A DNA stretch of 64,000 bases, taken from Paralithodes platypus (taxonomy: Eukaryota > Arthropoda > Malacostraca > Decapoda > Lithodidae). The notes beneath the pieces are model-generated. The model searched no databases and had not been told where the DNA came from. It saw nothing but the letters and a program-made list of their open reading frames with translations. Shown piece after piece: positions 10,360 through 20,229 of this stretch (its first letter is position 1; every line of letters begins with the position of its first letter). A program made the position numbers and the translations under genes. The stretch covers positions 48,035,876 to 48,099,875 of the forward strand of contig CM064492.1 of NCBI GenBank assembly GCA_032716605.1, in the 5' to 3' direction.

Positions 10360-11824
10360 CTGTAATCACATACTTGTTATTATTAAAATCAGATTTGCAA
10401 TGATGGGAGTTAATACTTGAATGCAAAATTATACCCACAACTCAAAAAACGGCAGGATACATAGACATTTTTTAATCTAAAACCAATGTAAACTATTAGC
10501 AATTTGAAAATTTTTACTTTCAATACTTATTACTGTACTAACTTGCATTTTGGATTCAAATGAATTCACACCCCTACAGGGGTCTTCTAGTCATGCAAAG
10601 TTTGAAAGGCAATTCCATGTTTACCAACGGTTTGCCTGGGCAACCTAATGGCCTAATTCAATGATGCGAGATCCTTATAAGTGTCTTCCTATCAAGCCCC
10701 CTGTCCCCAAGATCCTACCTCAGGACCTTGTACAAGGTCTTATTCATAAATCCTTTTGGTTCCATGAGACTAACTTTAATTTGGTTGTTCTGGGGGTCTC
10801 CACAATTAAATGATTGTTTGTTACCCCCTGGGGGTCTCCACATTTAAATAAGGACAAAAATATCCCCCATGTATCCTACTGTGTGTCACACAAAGTGACT
10901 AAAAGAGGGATAGCATAAGTATGGTCATCCTATACAGCAAAGTCCTATTTTGGCACTGTCTTGACATTGTAGCATTGTTGAGACTGTTGTGGTTGCAGAT
11001 ACTGCAGGTGTTGTAGGGGGACTTTATTTAGTTTTGCTGAGACATGGTTAGTACGATACCAAGATCAACCACAATGATTACATGATGGGGCAGTGTTGTG
11101 GCAGGACCTAGTTGTATTACACTATAACTGATGACAAGCAACTCTGAGCCATTACAATGCATGTAAAATAACACAACGTTAATTCATTGTATATGCCGGG
11201 TATGTCATTATACGTGAATTATGGCTATGCTATGGCACAGGTCCCTGTCCACTTCAATAGCAATCAAGTGCTAACATGCCTGTAGGCCCTGTGTTAGTGG
11301 CCTAAGGGCACCCACAATACCACCTGCCAAGACACCTGCTCGAACGTAACTCCACACTAAATATGAAAGTGTTAAACAAATTTTGCTGGGATGTTATCAG
11401 GAACATCACTGATCACCACTGTAATGTGGTAGTAATATGATAATCTGATCTTTTCCATTACATTGTAAAAGCCCAGACGAGGTTGCCTGTTGGCAGTTGG
11501 AATGTAGTACAATAGTCCTGCCATAACAAGACCCCACCACGTATTGACTGTGAATGATGCTGTCATAGTGCTAACAGTGCTTCAGCAGAAGTCCAGGAGC
11601 ACCTATCTGCACCACACCAGTCTCAACAGGTTTACAACAAACCAGTGCCATAACAAGAAATTACCTTGGACGATGATCATTGATCCAGAATTTTGCCATC
11701 CTCCTCTTTGATCGCCTTGTATGAAACACAGCAGGATACATGGGCCATATCCTTCCTCCACCAAATGTGAAGGGAGTAATTGCACTATAATATTGGAGAA
11801 CAATACTGTAGTGGTAAAGTAGTA
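10360..11824. other. Intron, no clear feature
   Basis: About 1.5 kb of intron. A short duplicated word, CCCTGGGGGTCTCCACA with variants, occurs near 10790-10845. No open frame or clear repeat end is assigned. Confidence 0.4.
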
Positions 11825-12243
11825 CAGTAAAACCCTCCCTTTCGGTATCCTCACATCCGGAATACAGGCACTTCCGGAATGGATTTTGGTTTCGGATTCA
11901 ATTCCCTCTCGATTTTAGTAGAGAGAGAATACAATCCAGAAGATCCGGATCGTATTCCCTCTTTCGTTTCTAGTAGCCTACGAAGAGAGAATACAATCCG
12001 CAAATTCCGATTTGTATTCCTTCACAACCGGAAAAAATATGGAACGGAGGGAATTTAATTGTACCATAAAGGTTTGTGGGTACCCATCAAGTATACAGAT
12101 TCTCTGTTTTCAGTAATATATTCTCTCTCTTTCGTGTTGTAGTCCGAAAGATGGGACAATCCGGATTCTCTAACTTCCGGAATTTCGCTCTTTCGGATTG
12201 GCAGTTATTCCCCCAATTAGTCCGAAAGAGAGGGGCTTTACTG
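11825..12243. mobile_element. pogo/Tigger-like MITE
   Basis: The ends are CAGTAAAACCCTCCCTTTCG and the inverse CGAAAGAGAGGGGCTTTACTG, flanked by TA on both sides. CAGTARAACC ends with a TA target are characteristic of pogo/Tigger elements. The interior holds several CCGGAATAC / GTATTCC-type internal inverted words. No transposase is seen. Confidence 0.75.
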
Positions 12244-12349
12244 TATTAGGCCTAGTAATGAAATAAAATGATAAAACTAGCCTAAGTGTCATGAAATAAA
12301 ATGATAAAACTAAGTGTCAGTCGTACTATGATACTGGGTTCCATGTAAT

Positions 12350-12500
12350 TTCAACCAGTAGCTCTCAACCAGTGCCAAATTAACCCAGACCAACCAAACC
12401 AGTGCCAAAATATAGTACTGTACTAACCTAACCTAACCGGATTGGTTGATTTGGTACTGGTTGAGGGCTACTGGTCGAAATGGTCTACTGGTTGAGTTGA
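12350..12500. mobile_element. Foldback repeat
   Basis: ACCAGTAGCTCTCAACCAGT on the left pairs with ACTGGTTGAGGGCTACTGGT on the right around a CCTAACCTAACC core. A related arm (CCAGTAGACCATTTCAACCA) is present near 8111. Confidence 0.55.
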
Positions 12501-12588
12501 CCGGTCACCATGATACTGTAGTAAGATAGTACAGTAAACCAAACCATCGTGTTGGGTTCAAGTGCCTTAGAAAAGAAGCGGTACTCAC

Positions 12589-12750
12589 GTGACGTAGCCA
12601 GACCTTTCCCCGTGGGCCTGAGAGTGGGCATCCCCCCGGCAAACAGTCCTCCCAACTGGGGAGCCCCTCCGTTCATCATACCCATCCCACCTCCACCCCC
12701 ACCACCCCCACCCCGGACCCCGGACCCATTACTTGATGGCTTGTTCTTCG
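12589..12750 (-). CDS. Vrp1: Verprolin/WIP-like protein, glycine-rich diagnostic exon
   Basis: This 162-nt exon is the key to the identification. The acceptor is TTTGTGTTGCAG before 12750; the donor is TCAC/GTGAGT after 12589. It begins with 2 nt of a split codon and ends 1 nt into a codon, which the 10229-10359 exon completes. The peptide has a nine-glycine run, MGMMNGG, then APQLGGLFAGGMPTLRPTG. Vertebrate WIP has the same arrangement, a glycine-rich tract followed by a GLGGLF-AGMPKLR word, just after its actin-binding WH2 motif. WH2 itself should lie in the next upstream exon, at higher coordinates or beyond the window; I did not find it. The protein would act in the cytoplasm at sites of actin assembly with WASP. 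Confidence 0.82.
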
Positions 12751-13200
12751 CTGCAACACAAAAAATAACAACAAGCGTTAGTGGGTTATATAATGCAAAC
12801 AATAGAAAAACAAGCAGCAACATTAAATACAAAAAAATAAAAATAATAATACAAATCTGCAAGATTATAATATAGTAAAAGGAAATCACGAGATATTATT
12901 TAAGAAACACAACAAATAAGTTAAGTATTATAAGTTAAAATTAGTAAATCTTGTTATTAATAAAATAATGATATCATACCGTTTTACAATCCAAGTCAGA
13001 TTTATTCAAGTTACAAGCTCTCTATTGCTCGTCGCCCAGAAAAAATAGATCGAAAGGGTTAATAGCCGGAGCCACGCGAGTGTTCTTCACCAGCGACTAT
13101 ATTTTAGCAAAATTTCTGCACCTCGTAGCTACTTTCTACTTCTCCTATTGTCTAAAGAGTGTAGAGAGGGGAGAAGGGCATATGTTTCGGTTGGGGCAAA
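12751..13200. other. Intron or spacer, no exon seen
   Basis: The stretch 13118-13190 (CACCTCGTAGCTACTTT, AGAGTGT, AGAGAGGGGAGAAGG) recurs in inverse orientation near 25150-25210, so it is a dispersed repeat fragment. Nothing else is recognised. Confidence 0.4.
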
Positions 13201-13340
13201 TTAACCCATTCACTATCGGTGACGTCCTTTTCATTATAATCTGGCAACTATTAGACGATTTTATTCAGCTTAGAAAGGACGTCTACTAATGAAAAGGCTG
13301 CGGACTATCTCACTTAATCCTTTTAACTACCATATATCCT
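13201..13340. mobile_element. TTAA-type MITE, family P, left half
   Basis: Starts TTAACCCATTCACTATCGGT and follows the family to CATATATCCT, where the 3' end of LINE A begins. The right half is missing. Confidence 0.65.
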
Positions 13341-13380
13341 ACCTTACCTTAGGTTACCTTAGGTTGTGTTCGCCACTCTC

Positions 13381-15300
13381 CTAGCAGCACCGAGGAGCGC
13401 GTCGCCCCTCGTTGTGGGTTGTGATTTGGTGCAGCAGACTGTTTGAAGAGACAGCCCGCTCCCTTGCTAAGATGGGCTCGTCTGGCACTTTTTGCAGTTC
13501 GACATCGAGGGCTCTCTTGAAGTTGTCTAAAGAGACGCCCCTCATGTCTCTTACTCGCCGTGGGAGTTTGTTGAAGAGACGTGGGCCTCTGTGTGATAAC
13601 CAGCCCTCTCGCAGAGAGCCCATAGCACCCCTGTTATTCATCCGGGGGATATTGCATTCCCAGCCTCTCCTATCACTGAATTTCATGACTATCGGAGTAT
13701 GTAGGTTTGCTACTAAACCCTCTGCGATTTTCCACGTGTATATTATTAGGTAACGTTCTCTTCTACGTTCCAGCGAGTACAGGTTCAGTGCTCTTAAACG
13801 ATCCCAATAGTGTAGCTGTTTTACCGAACTTATATGCGAAGTGAAATTTCTTTGTACACTCTCTAAGTCATTTATTTCACCTGCTTTGTATGGGGATGTT
13901 AATACGCTACAGTATTCAAGCCGCGGTAGCACTAGAGATTTGAAGAGCGTTATCATAGGTAATTCACTGCGTGTTTTAAATGTACGCAGAATCCAACCCG
14001 TTAAACGTTTCGCAGCCGCAACTTTGACCTGGTTATGTTCTTTGAAACACATATTTTCAGACATTAACACCCCAAGGTCTTTCACACTGTCTTTCTGTTC
14101 TATTATGTGGTTAGATTCTGTTAGGTAGTTTGTGATCACTTTAACGCCATTATTTTTTCCGTACCTTATTAATTGGAATTTTTCTTCATTGAATTGCATG
14201 TTGTTTTCCCTGGTCCACTGGAACACTATATTCATGTCTTCCTGCAGCTGGCCCGTGTCCTCTTGTGTGTTTACTATCTTGCTTAGTTTTGTGTCATCCG
14301 CAAAAGACGACACCGTACTGTGTCTTGTGTTGGTATCTATGTCGCAAATTAGAATGAGGAACAGAAGGGGTGCTAGCACTGTTCCTTGGGGCACTGAGCT
14401 TTTTACATCCGAAGGCTCAGATGTGACTTGGTTTACTGCTACTGATTGTTTCCGGTTTACAAGGAAATTATATATCCACCGTCCGATTTTCCCCGTTATA
14501 CCTTTTGCTTTTAATTTGTGGGCTATTATACCATGGTCAGATTTATCAAATGCCTTAGCAAAATCGGTGTAGATGACATCAAAAATTTTCTTTTCTTCTA
14601 GCGCTTTAAGAATTTTGTCATAATGTTCCAAAAGTTGTGAGAGACATGATCTTCCCGCTCTGAACCCATGTTGACCGGTGTTGTGTAGTTCATTTACCTC
14701 CATGAAAGCTGAGATTTTGCTTCGCAGGACTCGCTCGAAAACTTTAATGATGTGGGAGGTTAGAGATACCGGGCGGTAGTTTTTTGGTAGTGCTTTACTC
14801 CCTCCTTTATGCAGTGGGGCAATTATTGTGTTTTTTAAGCTATCTGGTATTTCACCAGTGTCTAGACTCCTTCTCCACATTATAGCCAGGGGTTTTGAGA
14901 GGTTTGCCTTACATTTCTTCATTAGGATCGAATTCCATGAGTCCGGGCCTGGTGCCGAGTGGGATGGCATGTTGGAAATGGCCTCTTCTATGTCTTTTGG
15001 ACCGAAATCAATATCCAGCATCTGGGGGGCTTCCGTGGGGGAGGTTTCCATGAAAAATATATTTTGGTCTCTGATGGCTTTTGTTTCATCAGGCTCACTG
15101 AAGGCCATTTCATACTGCCGGCGTAAGAGTTCGCTCATTTCCTTTTTGTCCCCTGTGAATGACCCATCCCCTTTGCTTAGTGGGCCGATGTTTGATGCTG
15201 ATTTAGCCTTTAGCTTGGCATATGAAAAGAAGTACTTGGAATTTTCCTTTATACCTGCAATAGCTTTCCTCTCCTCTTCTATAATTATGTTGTAGTTCAT
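13381..15300 (-). pseudogene. LINE A ORF2, reverse transcriptase part
   Basis: An uninterrupted 639-codon stretch of non-LTR reverse transcriptase. Visible RT blocks in order: HSAPGPDSWNS (about 113-123), HKGGSKALPKNYRPVSLTSH, GQHGFRAGRSCLSQLL, YTDFAKAFDK (catalytic Asp, about 245), SSVPQGTVLAPLLFLI, and SFADDTKL with the catalytic Asp pair near 335. The C-terminal part has LESVQRNFTSHI and HYWDRLRALNLYSLERRRER, then FNKLPRRVRDMRGVSLDNFK. FADD in place of YADD is usual in CR1-like elements. The product would copy the LINE RNA at the target site. The frame is separated from its endonuclease by a decayed stretch at 15301-15448, so it is part of a broken ORF2. Confidence 0.88.
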
Positions 15301-15448
15301 ATGATATTCTTAGCCTATGTTCAATTTCCACAATTTCTCTATCTATTTTGGCCTTTTGCCTATCCTGTAGATTTGGATGTGTGCGTCATTGTGAGAGTAA
15401 TTTTCTTCTTCTGTACAGCTTCCTTCTTTCCCGATCTTGTTTGCTTCT

Positions 15449-16411
15449 TCATCTTGTTTGTCTTTCAGGTATGTGGTGGCTACAGATTTGGGTCATGGTT
15501 TCTGTTATTAGGACAAGACATTCTGCAGGTGTCAGGTTATTCATTAAATCTTCCCAGTCTATTTCCTCCATTTCTTGATTTACCTCTTCCCACCTAATAT
15601 TTTTGTTATTGAAGTTAAATTTACTGAAAGGGCCGGTTCTTGGTCTCGATTCTGAGGTTGTCTGAACACTTGCTAAGGTTGTTTTGATCTCAATTAATTT
15701 ATGATCTGAGTATGTTGTGTCCGATATGTTTATGCTGTGTACTAGAGAGTCATTGTTAGTGAAGACAAGGTCTAAGATATTATTTTCCTGTGTGGGTTCG
15801 GCAATATGCTGGTTAAGACTATAATAGTCGCAAAGTGTAAAAAGCTCTCTCGGATTTGCTTCCATGGTGTTATTTGCCACTACTTGGTTTTCTACTTGTC
15901 TCCATTTAATGTTTGGTAGGTTAAAGTCTCTTAGCCACATAATATTTAGTGTTGGGTTCCCCAGTGCTTCCACTTCTGTTTTTATTTTGTTGAGCTGGGT
16001 TTTGAATTCTTCTAGGGATGAGTCCGAAGGCCTGTATGTTACAATAACTGCTAAATTTATGGATTCTATTTTAACTCCCAGTATTACCACCACTTCATTA
16101 CTGTTATTTAGGAATTCAGTACATATCAGTGAGTCGTGGATGTACAAGGCTACACCTCCACGTGTTCTATGCGTTCTGTCCGCTCTGTGTAGGTTATAAC
16201 CAGGAATCCATACTTCACTATCCTCTTGATTTTTAATGTGAGTTTCTGTGAGAGCCGCAAATATAGCGTTTCCTTCTTCTAGCAGGCCCCTAATAAATGG
16301 TACTTTGTTTGTAGTTCTGTTTTTTAGGCCTTGGATATTTGCAAACAAGAGTGGGGAGAGACTTTTTGGAGAACTATGTGTTTCTAATAGTCTTCGGGAG
16401 GTACTCGCCAC
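15449..16411 (-). pseudogene. LINE A ORF2, APE-type endonuclease part
   Basis: A 320-codon frame starting MASTSRRLLETHSSPKSLSP. APE endonuclease blocks are visible: ANIQGLKNR near 30, AALTETHIKN (catalytic Glu), RGGVALYIHD, TYRPSD, then LRDFNLPNIKW and YSDHKLIEI (catalytic Asp-His) near the C-terminal end. The usual GDFN is RDFN here, a change at a normally conserved glycine that may be part of the decay of this copy. The start is 28 nt inside the end of ORF1. The frame ends at a stop before the RT part, which is in another frame. Confidence 0.85.
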
Positions 16412-17519
16412 TCTTGGGTGGCCAGGAGGTGCTCTAGGTGTTGTATGTGCTCTTCCATCTCCGTCAATCTCCTCATCTTCATCTGCCAGTTCTCTCCTTG
16501 CCTTCTTCCTCTGTCTTGTCCTCGCGAAGCTGGAGAGTTTTTTGGGTTGCCAGTACCATTTGTGATGTTACTTGCTCCATGTACCTCTAATATGAAAATC
16601 ATGGCAGTTAGTATTATAGCAGGTCTTTTCTTTCAGTGACGACTTGCAGATGGTTGGGTGGTGGTATCTGCATTTTTCACCAAATCTGCATTCTCCATCA
16701 CTTATTAGTCTGTTGCAAATTTGTGGGTGGGCAAATCTGCATTTTCCTCTAATATCACCGTTTTGCCCAAAATAGCACCGTCTTTTCAGGTAATATCTGC
16801 ATATTGATGAAGGTGACTGAGAGCTGTTATGTGGTGAGCTATGCTGCGGGGCTAGTTGGGTCTGGGAGGGGGAGGTCTGGTAGTTGGGGGAAATAGTGGT
16901 GTGGTTTAGGGATGGTGTGGTGTTATGAGGTGGTGTAGAGGGGGGCTGGGTGTCATGATCTGCCGGGCGTAAGTAGGCAGATGGCAGAGGTGTGGAGGGG
17001 GGCGGTGTGGGCGGGTCATGTGGGGAGGCGGGAGGCGGCGGCAGTGTGGTATTTGGTGACGTCGCGGTGTTGCGAGGTGGTGGGGAGGGGGCTGATGAGT
17101 TTTTGTGTGGGAGGAGTTGTGTGTGGTGTTTGTTCAGAGGGAGGTGTTGTTGGTTGTTTTGGGTGAGGCGAAATAGGAGTACTTGAATTCGATACGGTTG
17201 TGGTCAGGGATGTATGAGGGGAAATTCTTGGTGTGCTTCCCCAATTTTGTTGGAATAACACCGCCTCTTGGCTATATTTAGGTCTATCTTGTACCTCTGT
17301 TTTTTCCACAGTCTGGATGATTTGCATTGTGAACTCGGCACAGTTGTTGCAAAAATGGAAGTTCTTCCCCTTATTATTATAAGCCATGTTTATCGGTGGT
17401 GATAGTCCTATGCAGCACCAATGAAACTTGTCTTTGCATATTTGGCATTTTGTGCCATGTTTGTCTCTCACTGTGTCCCTACAGATATTGCAAACGTCAT
17501 TGGTATTCATATCTAACAC
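16384..17519 (-). pseudogene. LINE A ORF1: PHD finger, three CCCH-like zinc fingers, coiled coil
   Basis: Three frames must be joined to read this ORF. From 17519 the first frame has a PHD (C4HC3) finger with C10, C13, C25, C28, H33, C36, C57 and C60, then a Pro/Thr/Ser-rich linker. It ends at a stop at 17016. Near 17040-17100 the frame shifts and the linker goes on to three Cys/His units at 16801-16592: C-x7-C-x11-C-x3-H, C-x8-C-x5-C-x3-H (a textbook CCCH spacing) and C-x8-C-x4-C-x3-H. A second shift at about 16570 leads to a charged helical tail with MRRLTEMEEHIQHLEHLLAT, probably a coiled coil. PHD in ORF1 is known for CR1-like elements; the CCCH array is my reading of the sequence. ORF1 proteins bind the LINE RNA, and CCCH fingers commonly bind single-stranded RNA. 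Confidence 0.75.
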
Positions 17520-17572
17520 TATAATAATATTTCACTCGACTTTCTTGTATGTAACGACGCAGGGGAGGGAAA

Positions 17573-17660
17573 GAGGGGGGGGAGAGAGAGAGAGAGAGAG
17601 CGAGAGAGCGAGAGAGCGAGAGCGAGAGAGCGAGAGAGCGAGAGAGAGAGAGAGGGGGGG
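17573..17660. repeat. (GA)n tract with GC interruptions
   Basis: GAGAGAGAG with repeated AGCGAGAG steps, just beyond the 5' end of LINE A. About 40 bp of non-repeat sequence separates them. Confidence 0.9.
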
Positions 17661-17946
17661 GGGTCACTGTTTTGTGGTTAGGACTTGTTCGAGCTTCCAA
17701 TCATTAACACTGGCTTTGGTTTAAACTTTAAGTAACACTTTCGATAAACTTATGAAACAGAATCATCACTGCCCTAACCATTTCCTGTCGTTATTTTTTT
17801 GATATTTGTTTTACCTATTTGTTTAAGTTCCCATTTCGGTAAAATCGTATACCGGTACCACGGTTTAGAATGTGTCTACGTCAAGGGGGAGGGTTGGTGT
17901 TGGTGAGAGGGGGGCCTATGACACTCGTCAAGTGCTAAGGTATTTA
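17661..17946. other. Spacer, no feature recognised
   Basis: No open frame or repeat family is recognised. One TACCGGTA word lies at about 17852. Confidence 0.4.
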
Positions 17947-18434
17947 TGCTGGGGTCACACATTCCCGTATATCGCTCCCGACAGCTCCCGTCAGGCATAA
18001 TCGCCAATTTTGTGTTCTGACGGGCTTAGTCCGGTCGTGTACGCCCGTATAGAGCACGAATATTGCACTTCCCGACAGACGTACCGTGACGGGGCCAGTG
18101 TTACGTCAGACGTAATGTAGTCGTATGGAACTACGTACGTGCTTGCGACTTGCGTAAGCATGTCCCCGGTAGTCCGCCTGGGCTGCCCAATTTACGGGAA
18201 CAAAGGCCACGCCCATGGCCACGCCCCCACAAGACCTGCATAGCTGAGGCCGTACGTCTTGGGAGTGTTTAGGACTTACGTGGACCGTTTCCGGACAAGC
18301 GTAGGCACACCCCGTCTGTCCAAACACAGACAAAGACAGTCTTTGTCAACCACGTAGGTCTGGGTTGGAATCTGGGAACTACAAAAGGGCAGGGCTGGCC
18401 ACAACTTTCCCATTCCCACTCCTGACTCGGCACC

Positions 18435-18722
18435 ATGAAGAACATCGCGGAATACATCCTGGAGGAGTTCAAGATGGTGAACTCCCTAATCAAACCGGAG
18501 AACAGGCATAACACTCGGCTCATGAAATGGATCATTTCCTACATACTGTTGGAAGGTGCAGGTTCTTCTTCTTCCTCCTCGTCTTCCTCACTCTCATCCT
18601 CGGGAACCTCTTCGACAGTGTCGAACTCTCCACTATCGGGGCCGAGGTCGATAATAACTTCATCTTCATCAGGCGTCGAGAGGGCAGGAGGTGAGGTGGC
18701 AGAGTTGGAGGGGCCAGGCTGA
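18435..18722 (+). CDS. Hypothetical small protein, plus strand
   Basis: The ATG is in a good context (CGGCACCATGAAG) and starts MKNIAEYILEEFKMVNSLIK followed by PENRHNTRLMKWIISYILLE. This first part (about 40 residues) looks like ordinary helical protein. The rest (runs of Ser, then GGEVAELEGPG) is the antisense of the acidic gene on the other strand and is probably not real coding. It may be spliced near 18555 (GGAAG/GTGCAG). A TATA-like TACAAAAGG lies about 60 nt upstream of the ATG. I do not recognise a family. Confidence 0.35.
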   Translation: MKNIAEYILEEFKMVNSLIKPENRHNTRLMKWIISYILLEGAGSSSSSSSSSLSSSGTSSTVSNSPLSGPRSIITSSSSGVERAGGEVAELEGPG

Positions 18723-18974
18723 GAGGGGTCAAAAGGTGAGGTGGCAGGCGGAGAGGTGGCAGGCGTTGAGGGGTGAGGTGGCAGACGTCGAGGTGGCAGG
18801 CGGTGAGGTGGCAGGCGGTGAGGTGGCAGACGTCGAGGTGGCAGACGTCGAGGTGGCAGACGTCGAGGTGGCAGGCGGTGAGGTGGCAGACGTCGAGGTA
18901 GCAGGCGGAGAGGTGGCAGGCGTCGAGGTGGCAGGGGAAGCCTTCCTGGCCTTCTTCACGCCTTTCTTATGCAT
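18539..18974 (-). CDS. Repeat-rich protein with acidic tail (one frameshift)
   Basis: The start at 18974 gives MHKKGVKKARKASP, a basic head. It is followed by 5-residue repeats (SPPAT/STSAT, 15-bp units), then PFDPSQPGPSNSATSPPALS, then a strongly acidic tail (TPDEDEVIIDLGPDSG, VEEVPEDESEEDEEEEEEPA) and a TAG at 18539-18541. A GTATGT donor overlaps the end, so a further exon is possible. A 7-bp partial repeat unit near 18768 shifts the frame once; with that shift the frame is open to the tail. A canonical TATA box lies upstream at 19131-19139. The basic head and acidic tail suggest a nuclear or chromatin-related protein, but no family is recognised. It overlaps the plus-strand reading frame in convergent orientation. 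Confidence 0.5.
18690..18945. repeat. 15-bp minisatellite (coding on minus strand)
   Basis: Units GAGGTGGCAGACGTC and GAGGTGGCAGGCGGT alternate. One 7-bp partial unit (GAGGGGT) near 18768 breaks the triplet register. Confidence 0.85.
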
Positions 18975-18975
18975 G

Positions 18976-19055
18976 GTACAGGGCAGGGCAGGGCAGGGCA
19001 GGGCAGGGCAGGGGTACAGGGCAGGGCAGGGCAGGGCAGGGCAGGGCAGGGTGCA
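18976..19055. repeat. GGGCA pentamer repeat
   Basis: Two runs of GGGCA units split by GGGGTACAGG. The tract lies in the putative 5' leader of the minus-strand gene. Confidence 0.9.
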
Positions 19056-19104
19056 GAGGGTGGCAGGGTTGGCTTGTTGGTTGCTGCTCCGGTGTGGTGA
19101 GAGG

Positions 19105-19141
19105 TGTGACTGGAGTGTCCCCCGCTGGTCCTTATATACCC
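19105..19141 (-). promoter_or_regulatory. Core promoter with TATA box
   Basis: The minus strand reads GTATATAAGG, and 27 nt after the first T of TATATAA comes TCCAGTCAC, close to an arthropod initiator (TCAGT-like). The spacing is right for a TATA-initiator promoter feeding the gene at 18974-18539. Confidence 0.5.
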
Positions 19142-19543
19142 CCCGTACAACGTTGCCGCGTATTCCCGCCAACCCGCAGTGCGCCGGGGCTGCCAGATGC
19201 GCCCAGACTAACGTAAACTTTCCCGTTTGACGGGAATATTTTACGATTGACGGGAGCAGCTTACGTCTGACCGGGCGAGCGGTTACGTCTGACGGGGCTG
19301 CTCCCGTCAGACGTAAGATTTCCCGACTTTTGACTTTGACATTGCGCGTGAGCCGACTGTGATTTCAAATTCAAAACATACCGGGCGGCCTTGACCGCAC
19401 CCACCACCTCCCCGACCAGCGTGGCTACTCCCGTTATGCGTACCAACCCCCACGACTATACACAATTTCATTTACGTTTTGCGTACTATGCCCTTACGTT
19501 TTACGTAATCGGTTGCCAACTACCAATAAACCTTCGTACGGGA

Positions 19544-19762
19544 GAAAAATGTCCCGGCCCTCTTAAATTACAGGCTTGCTATCACTCGCCAGGAAAAAAA
19601 TCGACACCTAAATGACACGAAAAGTCTTAATATTGACAAAGAAATAAAGCGAAAGGTCTTAAAATCGCCAAACTAATGGCTCGAACGTCTTAAAATCTGA
19701 AAACTAATGGGGCTAAACATGAGGAAGAAGGGGGACCAGAAAAACGCCCCATCTCCTCTTAA
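19544..19762 (-). mobile_element. TTAA-type MITE, family T (fragment)
   Basis: Contains the family words AAAATGTCCCGGCC, CTCGCCAGGAAAAAAATCGA, AAAGTCTTAATATTGAC, GGGGCTAAACATGAGG and the end CCCATCTCCTCTTAA. The left third is missing. Confidence 0.7.
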
Positions 19763-19972
19763 TAAGAAACTATAAAAGTATTATGTCTCTGCATCAAGTC
19801 AAGACCAAGTTGGCATAATTAACAACGTATTTCGCTACAGAATCTTCGTAAAAGCGGAGAAAACAATTTGGCGACGTGTCAATTTATCGTCAGCTGATAA
19901 TAAACAGACTATAAATTATATAGTGTAAAATGGCAGCTGGTAAAGTCATCTAGAATATCATCACGGTGACGG
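19763..19972. mobile_element. Fragment of the TCAGCTGA-end MITE
   Basis: TATGTCTCTGCATCAAGTCA and CAATTTATCGTCAGCTGATA match the family at 8713-8918. It lies between two inverted family T pieces. Confidence 0.5.
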
Positions 19973-20229
19973 TTGGTTTTTCTGGCTCTCCTTCTCTCTC
20001 ATGTTTAGCCCTGTTAGTTTTGAGATTTTAAAACGTTCTTTCCACTATTTTGTTGATTTCAAGATCTTTCACCCTATTACTTAGTCAATATTAGGACCTT
20101 TCGTGCCATTTAGGTGTCGATTTTTTTCCTGGCGAGCGATAACGAGCCTGTAATTTTTGGAATAACCTGGATATTTTTCTACCGAAAAAATATAAATAAA
20201 TGAGCAAATAAATACATCCATCCCCCTTA
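19973..20229 (+). mobile_element. TTAA-type MITE, family T (copy, left end decayed)
   Basis: Family words run in the opposite order to the copy at 19544: CATGTTTAGCCCTGTTAGTT, TTTCGTGCCATTTAGGTGTC, CCTGGCGAGCGATAACGAGC. It ends CCATCCCCCTTAA. Confidence 0.65.

Larger units (their letters stand above)
13341..17545 (-). mobile_element. LINE A: near-complete CR1-like non-LTR retrotransposon
   Basis: The element reads right to left. It has a short 5' leader, ORF1 (17519-16384, PHD, CCCH-like fingers and coiled coil), ORF2 (16411-13381, endonuclease and reverse transcriptase), a 3' UTR with a GC-rich word (GTGCTGCTAGGAGAGTGGCG), and two tandem 10-bp units (ACCTTAGGTT on the plus strand, 13346-13365). 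The ORF1 end and ORF2 start overlap by about 28 nt. Frameshifts in the ORF1 linker, at the ORF1 end and near 15300-15450 make this copy non-functional. ORF1 of some CR1-like elements is known to carry PHD or esterase domains, which supports the clade. A second copy of its 3' end lies at 63769-64000 and a divergent plus-strand copy at 30540-31080. Confidence 0.85.
17947..19545. mobile_element. GC-rich block with transposon-like end and internal gene(s)
   Basis: The left boundary is sharp: TGCTGGGGTCACACATTCCC opens a GC-rich block in AT-rich surroundings. GGGGTCACAC-type ends are known from PIF/Harbinger-related elements. Words of the type CCCGTCAGACGTAA and its inverse TTACGTCTGACGGG are repeated near both ends (17990-18125 and 19215-19315). 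The right end stops at TTCGTACGGGAG, where a TTAA-type MITE begins, so the matching terminal repeat is not complete. No transposase is present. It could be a non-autonomous DNA transposon carrying genes, or a genomic CpG-rich gene island. Confidence 0.45.
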
